Part shown: positions 55,101 to 64,000 of the stretch, piece after piece
Position numbering within the stretch: position 1 is the stretch's first letter
Layout: every line of letters begins with the position of its first letter
DNA from: Bacteroidota bacterium
GTDB lineage: Bacteria > Bacteroidota > Bacteroidia > Chitinophagales > Saprospiraceae
NCBI GenBank assembly: GCA_024642665.1
Contig: JAHEAR010000019.1
Location: 1 to 64,000 of the forward strand
DNA: 64,000 nt
Direction of reading: 5' to 3'
The notes under the pieces: generated by a model
What the model was told of the DNA's origin: nothing
Databases searched by the model: none
Seen by the model: the letters and a program-made list of their open reading frames with translations, nothing else
Made by a program: the position numbers and the translations under genes

Positions 55101-56518
55101 GACCCAAGTGTTTTCACCCTCGGATCAGCCCACTTATAGACAATGTCCGTTAGGATATACGCAAAAACAGTAATCGTAGCCACCATCATGAGAATTGGAA
55201 AGACTACGGGCCAGTCACGTGCCATCAAACTACTAAAGAGTAACCGTCCCATCCCGGGAATGCTGAATATGACTTCAACAATCAATGATCCTGAAAGTAA
55301 TGCCGGCAAAGCCCCCCCGATTAATGTTATCATAGGGAATAAAGCATTTTTGAAAACATGCTTTCGCAAAATTGTTTTTTCAGAAACCCCTTGTGTTCGA
55401 AGTGAGAATACATAAGGCTGGATCAGTTGATGCATGACAGATTGTTTCATTTGTCTCGAAACATAGGCCAGCGATCCCAGTGCAAGACATAACACCGGTA
55501 ATGTCAAATGCGTCATTAGAATACGCCATCTGTCAAGAATATTTCCTGCTGAATGATAGGGCCCAAGTCCACCACTTGGGAAGGTCGAAAACCATTCGCC
55601 GGAGGAAAGAAAATAAATCAATAAGGTCGCCAGCCAAAAGGAGGGCAATGCAAAAAGAGCAAATAGAAAAACGTTGATCAGTTTTTCAAGTCTTTCGCCA
55701 TCATGCGTACCCGCCCACAATCCAATGGCCATGCCAAGTACAATGGCCAGCATGAAAGCCCATCCATTTAACAGCAAAGTCCATTTTAAAGCCTCAAAAA
55801 TTTTTGTCCATGCATTTCTGCCATCAATCAATGAAGTAAGCGGTTCAAAAGAAATCAATCCGGTAATCCACTGATGGTATTGATTGTCTGTGCCATACCA
55901 GTAAAAGGAAGGGAACCACATGGCAATGGACAGTCCATTGGACGGTTTTATCAATGCCTCAATATCTTCCTTATAGACAGCCATCAAGTTCACATATTGA
56001 TTGGTTAGCAGCGAATCATTTTCAATTTCGTTTTGAAGTTTGATGAATCTGTGATGGACAGAAAACAAATCCTTCTGTCCCATAATTTCACTTATCCCCT
56101 GACAACATTGATCAGCAATCCGGGAAGACGCTGTTTCAGGGCAAACGAATGCTAAGCCGTTCCTTAGATCGTGATAGAAAATCATGGCGGCCTCTTTCTG
56201 TTTACTCTGCTTAATCCATGACGACACCGATGCTCGATCACTTGCCGGAACAATAGAAAACAGGGAGTCAGGAAAATACCCGGGAGAAACTGTAAAATAA
56301 AATAATGGCTTATTCAGACCACGCTTAGCAGCAACTGCGGCATATGCTTCTCGTTGTTCGAGTGCATTGGCAGAAGCAGAATACCTAGGGTCATCAATGC
56401 TGAGATAGTCTAAAATCTCATCCCCCGGTACTAATTTACTCAAGCCAAACCCAATCACGGAGATAACCCCTAATAGAAAGAAGGCATGAACAAAGCGCTT
56501 AAGTAAGGATTTGATCAT
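55097..56518 (-). CDS. OppB/DppB-like ABC permease with large periplasmic insertion
   Basis: 473 residues against about 310-340 in classical OppB. The first membrane segment (about 8-28) is followed by about 200 residues of periplasmic sequence without a known domain. The usual five-helix core begins near residue 245, with the EAA-type loop LRTQGVSEKTILRKHVFKNAL. The C-terminus (WADPRVKT) is typical. It is the middle gene of an OppA-OppB-OppC operon. The two ATPase genes (OppD, OppF) are absent from this window. Confidence 0.9.
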   Translation of the reverse strand: MIKSLLKRFVHAFFLLGVISVIGFGLSKLVPGDEILDYLSIDDPRYSASANALEQREAYAAVAAKRGLNKPLFYFTVSPGYFPDSLFSIVPASDRASVSSWIKQSKQKEAAMIFYHDLRNGLAFVCPETASSRIADQCCQGISEIMGQKDLFSVHHRFIKLQNEIENDSLLTNQYVNLMAVYKEDIEALIKPSNGLSIAMWFPSFYWYGTDNQYHQWITGLISFEPLTSLIDGRNAWTKIFEALKWTLLLNGWAFMLAIVLGMAIGLWAGTHDGERLEKLINVFLFALFALPSFWLATLLIYFLSSGEWFSTFPSGGLGPYHSAGNILDRWRILMTHLTLPVLCLALGSLAYVSRQMKQSVMHQLIQPYVFSLRTQGVSEKTILRKHVFKNALFPMITLIGGALPALLSGSLIVEVIFSIPGMGRLLFSSLMARDWPVVFPILMMVATITVFAYILTDIVYKWADPRVKTLGS

Positions 56519-56530
56519 AGAATGGCATTG

Positions 56531-58282
56531 TTATCCGGCAGGCTTGATCAGATTTTCAAAATATCCGGGTCGACGAGCGGAGGGTTTAAATTGTATTCGC
56601 TTCGAGGACACAATTCGTTCAAGTGGTGTGTATAAAAAGATACCGGCCTGCTCTTGATAGATGATCTCCTGAAATTTTTTGAGTGCTGCATCCTGAATGG
56701 CCGGATCATCTGTGCTGCGTATTTTTTCAATCTGTTCATCCAATGCCGCAGAAACAAAACCACTCCGGTTTCCACCACCTTGTTTGTCATTGTCTGAATG
56801 CCATACCGAGTATGGATCATCCACATAGGGAAATGCGCGAATTCGAATGGTGAGTAAGTCAAAATTTCTTTGTCGTACATCCTGTTGTATCTGACTTGGA
56901 TCAACGATGACCAAAGCAATATCAAAACCGGCTTCCTTGGCATTTTCTTTAATGATATTCGAAATTGCCATGCCTTCTGCTTTATTGGTGACTTTAATTT
57001 CTAAATGAAGCTCCTCTGATTTTCCATTAATTATTTTATCAGGTGTACCATTATTATTTGTGTCTTCCCATCCTGCTTCTTTCAACAGGTCAAGTGATTT
57101 TTGGATATCGCGATTGATTGGTTCTAAGGCAGCATTGTAATAACTTTTGTCCGGATGTATCGGGCTGGTTGCACGCGTAGCCAAACCTTCCATGACATTT
57201 TTCAGGATTCCATCGTAATCTATGGCATAGGCCAAAGCCTTTCTGACACGTACATCAGCAAGAATAGGATTGCGATGATTTATTTCAATGTAATTCACCT
57301 GCATGAGTGCCGGGGTATCAAAGTTGAGTTTGTCTTTCCACTCGGGGTTATTGCGCAAACGATTAAAAGCGGAGGCATTGATATCGGCCATTAAATCAAT
57401 TTCACCATTTTTGATAGCCGCTTCTGCAGCAGCTTCATCAAGAATAATCCTGTACGTAATGGAAGAAGGATAAGCTTGCAATAGAAGGGGTGGGTCATTG
57501 ATCTTATCACCCCACCAGTTTTGTTTTCGCTTCAATCGAATAAATTCCCCCGTCATCCATTGATCCAGTGCATATGCTCCTGAACCGGAAACGTTTTCTC
57601 GAAAATATTCCGGTGATTCATACAACGTAGCAAATCGTTTTAATACACTGTCTTGCGCTGCCGTCCATGTAATCGTCGGATCCCTCAATTCCTCCAGCGT
57701 AAAAGATGACATCAGCTTTTCAGGATCATAGACATGGGCAGGATATAGATTCCAGTTGGTGATCGATTCCAATTCCAGACTGTAAGTGCTATCCAAGTAA
57801 ACGGATACTTTTTTAGGGTCAGCAATATCAATTTCAATCTCATTGATATAAGACATGAAATTTTTCCATGCTTCAGCATTGACATAGGGATTGAATACTG
57901 ATTTAAAAGTGAAAAGGTAATCTTCTCCTGTTACCGGAGTGCCGTCTGACCATTCAGCCTCAGGCCGAAATTCAAGATGAAACAACTTCCCTCCGGCATG
58001 TTTTCCTTCACTAATTTCCTCTCCGCTGGGGATCGAAGTAATTAATATTGGAGACAACTGCATCGAGAAAGGATCATACTCTGCAATAGGCAAAAGAATA
58101 AGACTTTCAATCTGGGTGGCATAGATGCTTTTTGAAAAAATCGGATGCAAACTTTCCGGTTCATTCGGCAGTCTGATGGTCACATCATTGGAGGAAACAT
58201 CAGTTGTGCTTTTACAGCTAAACAAGCCTAAGGTGAGTAAAAGGCAAAATGCAATTTGGGTAGAGGTAAGATTCTTGAACAT
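56531..58282 (-). CDS. OppA/DppA-like solute-binding lipoprotein (family 5)
   Basis: 583 residues. It has a signal peptide with lipobox (LFSCKS, Cys23). The family 5 fold is recognisable: LNEPESLHPIF-like start (LPNEPESLHPIFSK), AEWSDGTPVTGEDYLFTF, VRKALAYAIDYDGIL and a C-terminal YTPLERIVSSKRIQ segment. The family binds oligopeptides, dipeptides, or Ni and sugar derivatives; the ligand is not deducible. It is the first gene of the operon with the two permeases, 12 bp ahead of the OppB-like gene. A -7 box sits right before its start codon. Confidence 0.92.
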   Translation of the reverse strand: MFKNLTSTQIAFCLLLTLGLFSCKSTTDVSSNDVTIRLPNEPESLHPIFSKSIYATQIESLILLPIAEYDPFSMQLSPILITSIPSGEEISEGKHAGGKLFHLEFRPEAEWSDGTPVTGEDYLFTFKSVFNPYVNAEAWKNFMSYINEIEIDIADPKKVSVYLDSTYSLELESITNWNLYPAHVYDPEKLMSSFTLEELRDPTITWTAAQDSVLKRFATLYESPEYFRENVSGSGAYALDQWMTGEFIRLKRKQNWWGDKINDPPLLLQAYPSSITYRIILDEAAAEAAIKNGEIDLMADINASAFNRLRNNPEWKDKLNFDTPALMQVNYIEINHRNPILADVRVRKALAYAIDYDGILKNVMEGLATRATSPIHPDKSYYNAALEPINRDIQKSLDLLKEAGWEDTNNNGTPDKIINGKSEELHLEIKVTNKAEGMAISNIIKENAKEAGFDIALVIVDPSQIQQDVRQRNFDLLTIRIRAFPYVDDPYSVWHSDNDKQGGGNRSGFVSAALDEQIEKIRSTDDPAIQDAALKKFQEIIYQEQAGIFLYTPLERIVSSKRIQFKPSARRPGYFENLIKPAG

Positions 58283-58286
58283 GTAT

Positions 58287-58294
58287 CAAAGATA
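58287..58294 (-). promoter_or_regulatory. -7 box (TATCTTTG) directly before the OppA-like gene
   Basis: On the minus strand TATCTTTG ends four bases before ATG 58282. No -33 TTG at normal spacing. If used, the message would be leaderless. Confidence 0.35.
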
Positions 58295-58398
58295 ACCATG
58301 CATTCAATTAATTAATGGTCCTTATGCCTGTCTCGATATATAACCAATATATTTCTGCCCGGTTTGGTTAACTAAGCGCCCGTAATGATGTTGTATAA

Positions 58399-59304
58399 AT
58401 GATGCAAAAGAGACTATTAATAGCAGGTGGCACCGGTCTTATAGGAAGTGCTATAGCCATGGAGGCAAGAAATCAAGGATGGAATGTTCTTTTGATCAGT
58501 CGCTCAGCAGGAGACGGGCTCATCCAATGGGATCCTGACAATCTTCATATTTCTCTTGAGCAACCCCTCACTTGTGATGCCATCATCAATCTGGCAGGGG
58601 CATCCATCGCCGGAGGAAGGTGGACAAAAAGGCGAAAGAAGTTAATTATCGAAAGTCGAAGGCAAAGTGCTGCGACGATCGAAAAATATCTGGCGGACGG
58701 ACGCTTGAAAACAGAGGTTTATATCGGTGCTTCTGCCATAGGAATTTACGGAAACCGGGAAAATGAAACCGTGGATGAAAATACGATTATTGAACCTGAA
58801 GAGGATTGGTTAGCAAAAACTGCTCAGGCATGGGAAGAAGGCCATCGCCGCATCGAACAACTTGGCATCAGAACAATCATTGTGCGCATTGGTCTGGTAC
58901 TTAGTCGGCAGGGTGGAGCAATGAAAGAAATGATCCAAACTGCTCCGTTTGGCTTTTTAGGGTATTTCGGTAAAGGCCATCAAGTGTGGTCGTGGATTCA
59001 CCTTGAGGATGTCGCCAATATTTTTCTTCATGCGATAACGCATCAGGAAATGAAGGGTGTCTATCTGGCAACTGCTCCGTTTCCGGTGACAAACAAAAGG
59101 ATTACCTCCCTGATTAGCAAAGCGTATAAACCTAATAGATTGATTGTGCCTGTGCCTGGCATGGTGTTGTCCCTCATGCTTGGTGAAATGCATTACATGT
59201 TAATGGATAGTTGTCAGGGCTACCCGAAGCGACTGATCGAGTCAGGGTATCAATTCAGTTTTTTGAAAATTGAAACGGCTATAGAGGATCTAATGGGGAG
59301 GTAA
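58399..59304 (+). CDS. TIGR01777-family SDR epimerase (YfcH-like)
   Basis: 301 residues. Extended short-chain dehydrogenase fold with the NAD(P) motif GGTGLIGSAI (10-19), INLAGASIAGGRWTKRRK, the catalytic-type YGNRENE region and the C-terminal DUF1731-like part (LMLGEMHYMLMDSCQGYPKRL). The family is near-universal in bacteria and its substrate is unknown; nucleoside-diphosphate sugar epimerase is only an inherited name. ATG 58399 and ATG 58402 are both possible starts. Convergent with the HAD-like gene, 19 bp away. Confidence 0.93.
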   Translation: MMQKRLLIAGGTGLIGSAIAMEARNQGWNVLLISRSAGDGLIQWDPDNLHISLEQPLTCDAIINLAGASIAGGRWTKRRKKLIIESRRQSAATIEKYLADGRLKTEVYIGASAIGIYGNRENETVDENTIIEPEEDWLAKTAQAWEEGHRRIEQLGIRTIIVRIGLVLSRQGGAMKEMIQTAPFGFLGYFGKGHQVWSWIHLEDVANIFLHAITHQEMKGVYLATAPFPVTNKRITSLISKAYKPNRLIVPVPGMVLSLMLGEMHYMLMDSCQGYPKRLIESGYQFSFLKIETAIEDLMGR

Positions 59305-59323
59305 CCAAGCGAAGGATTTCTAT

Positions 59324-59752
59324 TTATCTTTCAAAAACCTCAATTTCTTTGTGCTGTTTGACGAAATTGGTAAACTTTCCTTTGAACCTGGTAGCTTTGA
59401 CGATATGGTTGTCGATCCAATGGTAATTTCCACCTCTTGGTTTTCCCACTAATAGCCCATGATATTTAAATCCATTTTTATTGAGCCACTCGGTCGTTAT
59501 GACAAAATGCTCCTGTGTACGGGAAGTAAAAAAAGTGATAATATGCCCTTCATCAAACCAGGTATTGATGACGGCAAGAGCATCAGGGTAAACCTTCGCA
59601 GTGACCATTCTCTCCGGTTCTTCATTAGGAATGTCGTCACAGATGGTGCCATCGATGTCGATCAGATAATTCTTGACTTCTTTGGGCAACAAGGGGCTGA
59701 GCGCCTCTCCATTTGCATCAAAGAGTGGTTTTAATATGCCATTTTCCTTCAT
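59324..59752 (-). CDS. Small HAD-like hydrolase
   Basis: 142 residues. The HAD motif I DIDGT lies at 32-36 with Asp32 and Asp34 as likely nucleophile and acid/base. Motif II Ser/Thr is in FFTSRTQ, and a Lys and Asp in GKPRGGNYHWIDN could serve as motifs III and IV. It has no cap domain of size. Similar Bacteroidota proteins are often labelled phosphoheptose-related from context, which cannot be confirmed here. The substrate is unknown. Confidence 0.8.
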   Translation of the reverse strand: MKENGILKPLFDANGEALSPLLPKEVKNYLIDIDGTICDDIPNEEPERMVTAKVYPDALAVINTWFDEGHIITFFTSRTQEHFVITTEWLNKNGFKYHGLLVGKPRGGNYHWIDNHIVKATRFKGKFTNFVKQHKEIEVFER

Positions 59753-59865
59753 GATTATGTATAAGCAAGCAAACAGTGCGCCAAAAATACCTTAGCAGGC
59801 TCCCTTAAAAGGATATTTAAATTAGCGACCAACTTTAAAATTAGGGATTTTAGAGATACAAAACA

Positions 59866-60735
59866 TTAAAAATCAATGTAATTGGTTGGATCAACCGGCT
59901 TTCCGGATAACCATAGTTCAAAATGGAGGTGGGGTCCGGAAGTCATCTTTCCGGTATTGCCGATGATAGCTATTGCTTCTCCAGCGCGAACAAATGCACC
60001 ACTCCTTTTTAGGAGGGACGCATTGTGCTTATAAAAGGAAACCATATCGTTACTGTGCTGAATACCAATGGTATAGCCAGTTTCCAGCGTCCAATCAGCG
60101 GTGATGACATGCCCATCCCAAATAGCTTTTACCGGAGTATCATGCGGAGCTAGTATATCTACCCCAAAATGACCGGATTCGGCATCAAAACGACTGCTGA
60201 CCACCCCGGATATGGGAGGCATCAGGTATCTGAAGTCAGCCAGTTTAAGCACAGAAGAAGAGGTAGAGCCAGAACTTACATTCATGGCTCTGGGGGAGCG
60301 TTTGGGTTCATTATTTTCAACGGGTTCATCTGGAAAGGCAGATAGGTCTGTCTTAGCTATTTCAGAAGTTGTTGTGTAGTTTGCATTAGGTACCTCTATG
60401 CTGTCTGGAAGTCTTGTAAGTTGGCTAAAATGCTGATAATAAAGCCTGTAACTTTCCATTTCGGTTTCCAGGGCAGCCATTTTTTTACTTAATCGGATAT
60501 AATCCGGATGTTGTGAAGGCTCCGCATAGCCTGGCACCAAACGTTTTAATGGCGTGAAAAAAATAACCACCACCATTAGAGCCATTACTACGATGACAAC
60601 GGAGGAAAGTAGTATGTATATGTTAAGCAGCGTAAGTTTGTAAGAGGCAACCTGCTCAAGGGTTTCATCCTTTCGAAGAACCAATCTGTAGTATGTATGC
60701 CAATTGCGCTTGCGGGATTTAACCTGCTCAATCAT
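59866..60735 (-). CDS. M23-family peptidoglycan endopeptidase, membrane-anchored
   Basis: 289 residues. A cytoplasmic N-terminus of about 35 residues, one membrane segment (36-60), a coiled-coil linker (about 75-105) and an M23 (LytM) domain from about 165. Zinc ligands are His189 and Asp193 (HFGVDI) and His271 (GPHLHFEL), with His269 catalytic, so it should be active, unlike degenerate LytM factors. It would cut peptide cross-bridges of the cell wall. It is divergent from the PorW/SprE gene. Confidence 0.92.
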   Translation of the reverse strand: MIEQVKSRKRNWHTYYRLVLRKDETLEQVASYKLTLLNIYILLSSVVIVVMALMVVVIFFTPLKRLVPGYAEPSQHPDYIRLSKKMAALETEMESYRLYYQHFSQLTRLPDSIEVPNANYTTTSEIAKTDLSAFPDEPVENNEPKRSPRAMNVSSGSTSSSVLKLADFRYLMPPISGVVSSRFDAESGHFGVDILAPHDTPVKAIWDGHVITADWTLETGYTIGIQHSNDMVSFYKHNASLLKRSGAFVRAGEAIAIIGNTGKMTSGPHLHFELWLSGKPVDPTNYIDF

Positions 60736-60765
60736 GATAAGGGGATGGATACTGAATTTTTAAAA

Positions 60766-60773
60766 TAAATTTG
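60766..60773 (+). promoter_or_regulatory. -7 box (TAAATTTG) of the porW/sprE gene
   Basis: TAAATTTG matches TAnnTTTG and lies 84 bases before the GTG start at 60858. It overlaps the TTG at 60771, which argues against that TTG being the start codon. Confidence 0.5.
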
Positions 60774-60857
60774 CACCAGAATCAGTTAAATATACTTCAA
60801 CCTTTAAGGAAATTCCATTTCATATTGAAATCAAACAGCCTTCTATATCGGATAAAC

Positions 60858-63785
60858 GTGAAAAACTTCTTTTTGATCATCCTGGCCCTGGGTTTTCTGA
60901 GTAGTTGTGTAACGAAGAAAAGCCGAAATGACCAGTCAAAAGTAGGACAATACTATCAGAACATGACTTCCCGGTTTAATGGCTGGTTTAATGCCAACGA
61001 ATTGGTCGATCAGAGTATTGCTACGCTCGAGGATCAATATCAGGACAATTACAACGAAATTCTCCCTATTTATGAGTATGCCGCAGTTGAAAATGCGGAT
61101 GCTGTAAAAGCTGATCTTGACGAAGCCATAAAGAAGGTCTCTGTCGTAGTGACGCTTCATGAGTACAGCGATTGGGTAGATGATTGTTATCTGCTGATCG
61201 GAAAGTCCTTATATCTCAAAAAGGACTATGAAGCGGCTGAAAATGCCTTCGAATTTTATATGGATGAATTCTTGCCAACCGGGAAGCGAACGTCCACGAA
61301 ATTTCAGCGCAAAAAGAAAAAATCTCAAAGTGGTAAATCCTCCTCGGAAGCTAAGGAAGCCAATAAACGACAAAAGGAACTTCAGAAAATTCGTAAAAAG
61401 GCTGAGAAAGAACGAAAGAAGTATAATAAGGAACTTCGTAAACGCAAAAAGAAGGGTCTGCCAACAGATGACCTTATTCGTCCGGGTACAGCTAAGGCAG
61501 CAGATGGAACGACTACGATCAAGACAAAAGATATCAAAAAGTATGAGGCTACTAAACGCGAATTAAAAGAGAAAGCAAAAGCAGAAGGAGAGCAAGCAAA
61601 TTTTTTCTTACGGGCTTCGGCGTATGATGAAGCGATTTTGTGGATGGCCAAAACTTATATTGAGCGAGAAAACTGGACCTCCGCGGATTACCAATTCAGA
61701 CGATTGGAGGAGGATGATATTTTGCCTCCTAGAGTTTATGAAGGATTGCCGGTGGCCCGCGCTTATTATCACATGAAGCGGGGCAATTACCCACAGGTCA
61801 TTCCATTTTTAGAGCAGGCTATAGAAAGAGCAGGAGATAAAAAACTTAAAGCCCGGTATAGTTATATCATCGCCCAATTATATTATCGCGACGGCAACAT
61901 AGAAGATGCCACTTTGTATTACGAGAAAGCACTCAGCTTTAGCAACAATTACGATATGATTCTCAATACGCAGTTGGCAATCATACGGTCATCAGTACTA
62001 AGCCATACGTTGACAAGCGAACAGGCAAACGCTGATCTTCAGAAAATGCTTAAAGACGATAAAAATGTGGATTACCTGGGTCGAATCTACTTTCTTATGG
62101 CTGAATTGGCGGTGACAGCAAATGATATACCACTGGCCATTTCGCATTTGGAGAAAAGCGTAGCTAATGTAGGCACTGATCAATACCAGGAAGTAGAGAG
62201 TCAGTATATGCTGGCTAAACTGTATATGAAGCAACTGCAATACGTAGAAGCAGAAGGTGCTTTCAAATCATGTCTGGCAGTCATGAAGACTAAAGATCCG
62301 CGCTATAAAGAAGTCAAAAAGTTTTCTGAGAATCTGGTGGATATTGCCTTCAATCTGAATATAATTGCTTTGCAGGACAGTCTGTTGCGCCTTTCCTTCC
62401 TTTCAGAGAAAGAACTTAAGCAAGTGGCAGTAGCGATGAAGATTCAGCGTCAGCGAGAAGCTGAAGAAGCAGCCGCCCAATTAGCCACTAAATCGTCCAG
62501 TAATAAATTTTCTCCGGGGGGGACATCAGTCATGCCGGGGCAAAGCCTGCCAACGGCAAAAGGAACAAGCAGTGGACCAAAAACAGTCTTTTGGGCATTT
62601 GATCAAAAGAATATTAAAAAAGTAAAAAGGGATTTTGACCGGGCATGGGGAGATATTCCGCTGACAGACTACTGGCGAGTTGCCTCGAAGGCAGCTGAAT
62701 ATGCCAATACTGCTGAGGAAGTGGCGATTACTCCCGAAAATCAAATCGGCTTGTATGGCAGTGAAATCGAAGACTATTTTAAGGATGTACCTAAGACAGA
62801 TTCAGCCAGAACTGTAGCGCATGAGAAAATCAGAAAAGCAATGCTGCTATTAGGTCAGTTATACCGTGATCGAATTGAAGACTATCAAAGCTCGATAGAT
62901 ATTCTGGAAGAGTTGTTACAGAAATATCCGGATGCGCCAGAGGAGTTGGAAACCTATTATCAATTATATCTGTCCTCACTTTCGGCAGGGGATCATTTGC
63001 GAGCAGAGAAGTATAAAGCGATGATCATAGCGGAGTATCCAAATTCAAGATTTGCCAAAGTACTTTCTGATCCTAATTTTGCGGCAAAGCAACTTTCTGA
63101 ATTGGACAAATTAAATCAATATTATGATGAGACGTTTGCCATTTTTGAAAAAGAAGATTATGAAGAGGTCCTGAACCGAATACGAATGCTCGATGATAAG
63201 TTCGGTGCCAATAATGTCCTCATGGCTAAGTTTGATTTATTAAAAGCCATGTGTCTTGGTGCACAAGTTGGGAAGGATGCTTATGTAGACGGATTGAAAT
63301 ATGTGATTTCGAGATATCCGAATAGTGACGAAGAGCGAAAAGCAAAAGATATGTTATTGCTTCTGGGCAGTACAGGTGCCAGCAGAGTCTATGGTGAATC
63401 CGGACTTGAATCAGCAGACTTCGTGATGGAGGAGAATGCTTTACATTTTGCCTTGGTCTATGTAAGTAATCAAGATGAAATTACATTGGCAGAAACAAAA
63501 ATTGCCCTCGCTGAATTTCATAAAAAATATTTTCAGTTGGATAATCTGAAAATGGCAAGCCTTGTGTTTGATCCAAGTAAAAACCACTCGCTGGTCCTCG
63601 TACGATCCTTTAACACGAAAGAGAAGGCAATGGAGTATTATGAAACAGCTCTGCGGAATCCAAATGATTTTCTTCCGAAGAATGCCATCTATGAAGTGTA
63701 TCCGATTACGCAGAAAAATTACCGGGAAGTAATCAAATCCAGGTCGTTGGCCAATTACAAAGAATTCTTTGAAGCAAACTATTAG
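60858..63785 (+). CDS. PorW/SprE-type TPR lipoprotein of the type IX secretion system
   Basis: 975 residues from GTG 60858 (a TTG at 60771 lies inside the promoter and is rejected). The GTG opens a signal peptide with lipobox LSSC (Cys17). PorW of Porphyromonas and SprE of Flavobacterium johnsoniae are outer-membrane TPR lipoproteins needed for T9SS secretion and gliding. The match rests on the start of the mature part (YYQNMTSRFNGWFNANELV, ILPIYEYAAVENA) followed by TPR units (YEAAENAFEFYM, YPQVIPFLEQAIERA, YQSSIDILEELLQKYPDAPE). A Lys/Arg/Glu-rich stretch (about 160-255, KRQKELQKIRKKAEKERKK) is inserted in the TPR region. Its product would serve the export of the two giant proteins and the dioxygenase of this window. 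Confidence 0.85.
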   Translation: MKNFFLIILALGFLSSCVTKKSRNDQSKVGQYYQNMTSRFNGWFNANELVDQSIATLEDQYQDNYNEILPIYEYAAVENADAVKADLDEAIKKVSVVVTLHEYSDWVDDCYLLIGKSLYLKKDYEAAENAFEFYMDEFLPTGKRTSTKFQRKKKKSQSGKSSSEAKEANKRQKELQKIRKKAEKERKKYNKELRKRKKKGLPTDDLIRPGTAKAADGTTTIKTKDIKKYEATKRELKEKAKAEGEQANFFLRASAYDEAILWMAKTYIERENWTSADYQFRRLEEDDILPPRVYEGLPVARAYYHMKRGNYPQVIPFLEQAIERAGDKKLKARYSYIIAQLYYRDGNIEDATLYYEKALSFSNNYDMILNTQLAIIRSSVLSHTLTSEQANADLQKMLKDDKNVDYLGRIYFLMAELAVTANDIPLAISHLEKSVANVGTDQYQEVESQYMLAKLYMKQLQYVEAEGAFKSCLAVMKTKDPRYKEVKKFSENLVDIAFNLNIIALQDSLLRLSFLSEKELKQVAVAMKIQRQREAEEAAAQLATKSSSNKFSPGGTSVMPGQSLPTAKGTSSGPKTVFWAFDQKNIKKVKRDFDRAWGDIPLTDYWRVASKAAEYANTAEEVAITPENQIGLYGSEIEDYFKDVPKTDSARTVAHEKIRKAMLLLGQLYRDRIEDYQSSIDILEELLQKYPDAPEELETYYQLYLSSLSAGDHLRAEKYKAMIIAEYPNSRFAKVLSDPNFAAKQLSELDKLNQYYDETFAIFEKEDYEEVLNRIRMLDDKFGANNVLMAKFDLLKAMCLGAQVGKDAYVDGLKYVISRYPNSDEERKAKDMLLLLGSTGASRVYGESGLESADFVMEENALHFALVYVSNQDEITLAETKIALAEFHKKYFQLDNLKMASLVFDPSKNHSLVLVRSFNTKEKAMEYYETALRNPNDFLPKNAIYEVYPITQKNYREVIKSRSLANYKEFFEANY

Positions 63786-63843
63786 GGATTTAAGAAGCGC
63801 ATTGATTTAAACGAACGCCGGTGTTTGATTATAAGGATTTCAC

Positions 63844-64000
63844 TTACACATCGTCGAATTCGATCAGCGCTGTTCCTTTATCAATCGCCTGACCCACGTC
63901 CACTTTTACTTCTTTAATGCGGGTATGGTGTGGTGCTGATATTACATTCTCCATTTTCATGGCTTCCAGGATGAGGAGGGGAGAGCCTTCTTCAACGTCC
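63844..64000 (-). CDS. Biotin/lipoyl carrier domain, 3' end of a carboxylase-type gene
   Basis: Only the last 51 codons are inside the window; the gene continues past the right edge. The biotinylation motif EAMKMEN is present, with the typical hammerhead sequence around it (VISAPHHTRIKEVKV, VGQAIDKGTALIEF), ending DDV and TAA at 63844-63846. The biotinyl Lys carries CO2 between active sites in acyl-CoA or pyruvate carboxylases. Which of these it belongs to cannot be told from the visible part. Confidence 0.9.
   Translation of the reverse strand, partial: DVEEGSPLLILEAMKMENVISAPHHTRIKEVKVDVGQAIDKGTALIEFDDV

Overview
The window comes from a bacterium of the phylum Bacteroidota, most probably a Saprospiraceae-like lineage. 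The evidence is: C-terminal sorting domains of the type IX secretion system (T9SS) on three proteins; a PorW/SprE-type T9SS lipoprotein; giant HYR and SprB repeat proteins; promoters of the Bacteroidota type (TTG, then 16-18 bases, then TAnnTTTG); few Shine-Dalgarno sequences; and a split transketolase. No rRNA, tRNA, phage, transposase or CRISPR array was seen. The family placement is inference.

Bases 1-21130 hold two giant exported proteins on the + strand. The first is cut by the left edge. It is built from 17 exact 77-residue repeats with a six-unit higher-order period, then HYR-like, 54-residue, SprB and PKD-like repeats, and a gliding-motility (T9SS type B) C-terminus. The second (3210 residues) has a signal peptide, about 12 HYR domains, a dockerin-like module, a cohesin-like domain and a T9SS type A tail. 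Both are probably surface adhesins or matrix proteins, exported by the machinery to which the PorW/SprE homologue at 60858-63785 belongs.

Bases 21285-40529 carry housekeeping and envelope genes: a WecA-like sugar-phosphate transferase, fatty acid desaturase, OsmC, ROK kinase, an ABC exporter pair with a His-rich loop, a secreted intradiol dioxygenase, a VanX-like dipeptidase lipoprotein, MoxR ATPase, SRPBCC and DUF1761 proteins, TrhO, a histone-H1-like/DksA-like fusion, LspA, two ArsR-type regulators, TsaB, an S41 protease and a rhomboid protease. Bases 40725-53502 carry prolyl oligopeptidase, a PfkB kinase, a family 2 glycosyltransferase, an MsbA-like ABC exporter, RadC, a four-helix-bundle protein, a Cys/Met-metabolism PLP enzyme, the two transketolase halves and HU. 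Bases 53659-64000 carry a small lipoprotein, a peptide-type ABC transporter (OppA-OppB-OppC without ATPases), a TIGR01777 epimerase, a HAD-like hydrolase, an M23 peptidase, PorW/SprE and the 3' end of a biotin-carrier gene.

The most unusual part is the intergenic DNA. Many gaps are filled with arrays of short words. Heptads of the form GCRNRGR start right after stop codons and are followed by octads of the GTGATTTA type. This heptad-then-octad order recurs at four loci. A separate dispersed element of about 160-200 bp occurs three times (28547-28745, 39224-39420, 39622-39779), and perfect GATCGATC-centred palindromes recur in other gaps. None of this looks like coding sequence, a known mobile element or CRISPR.
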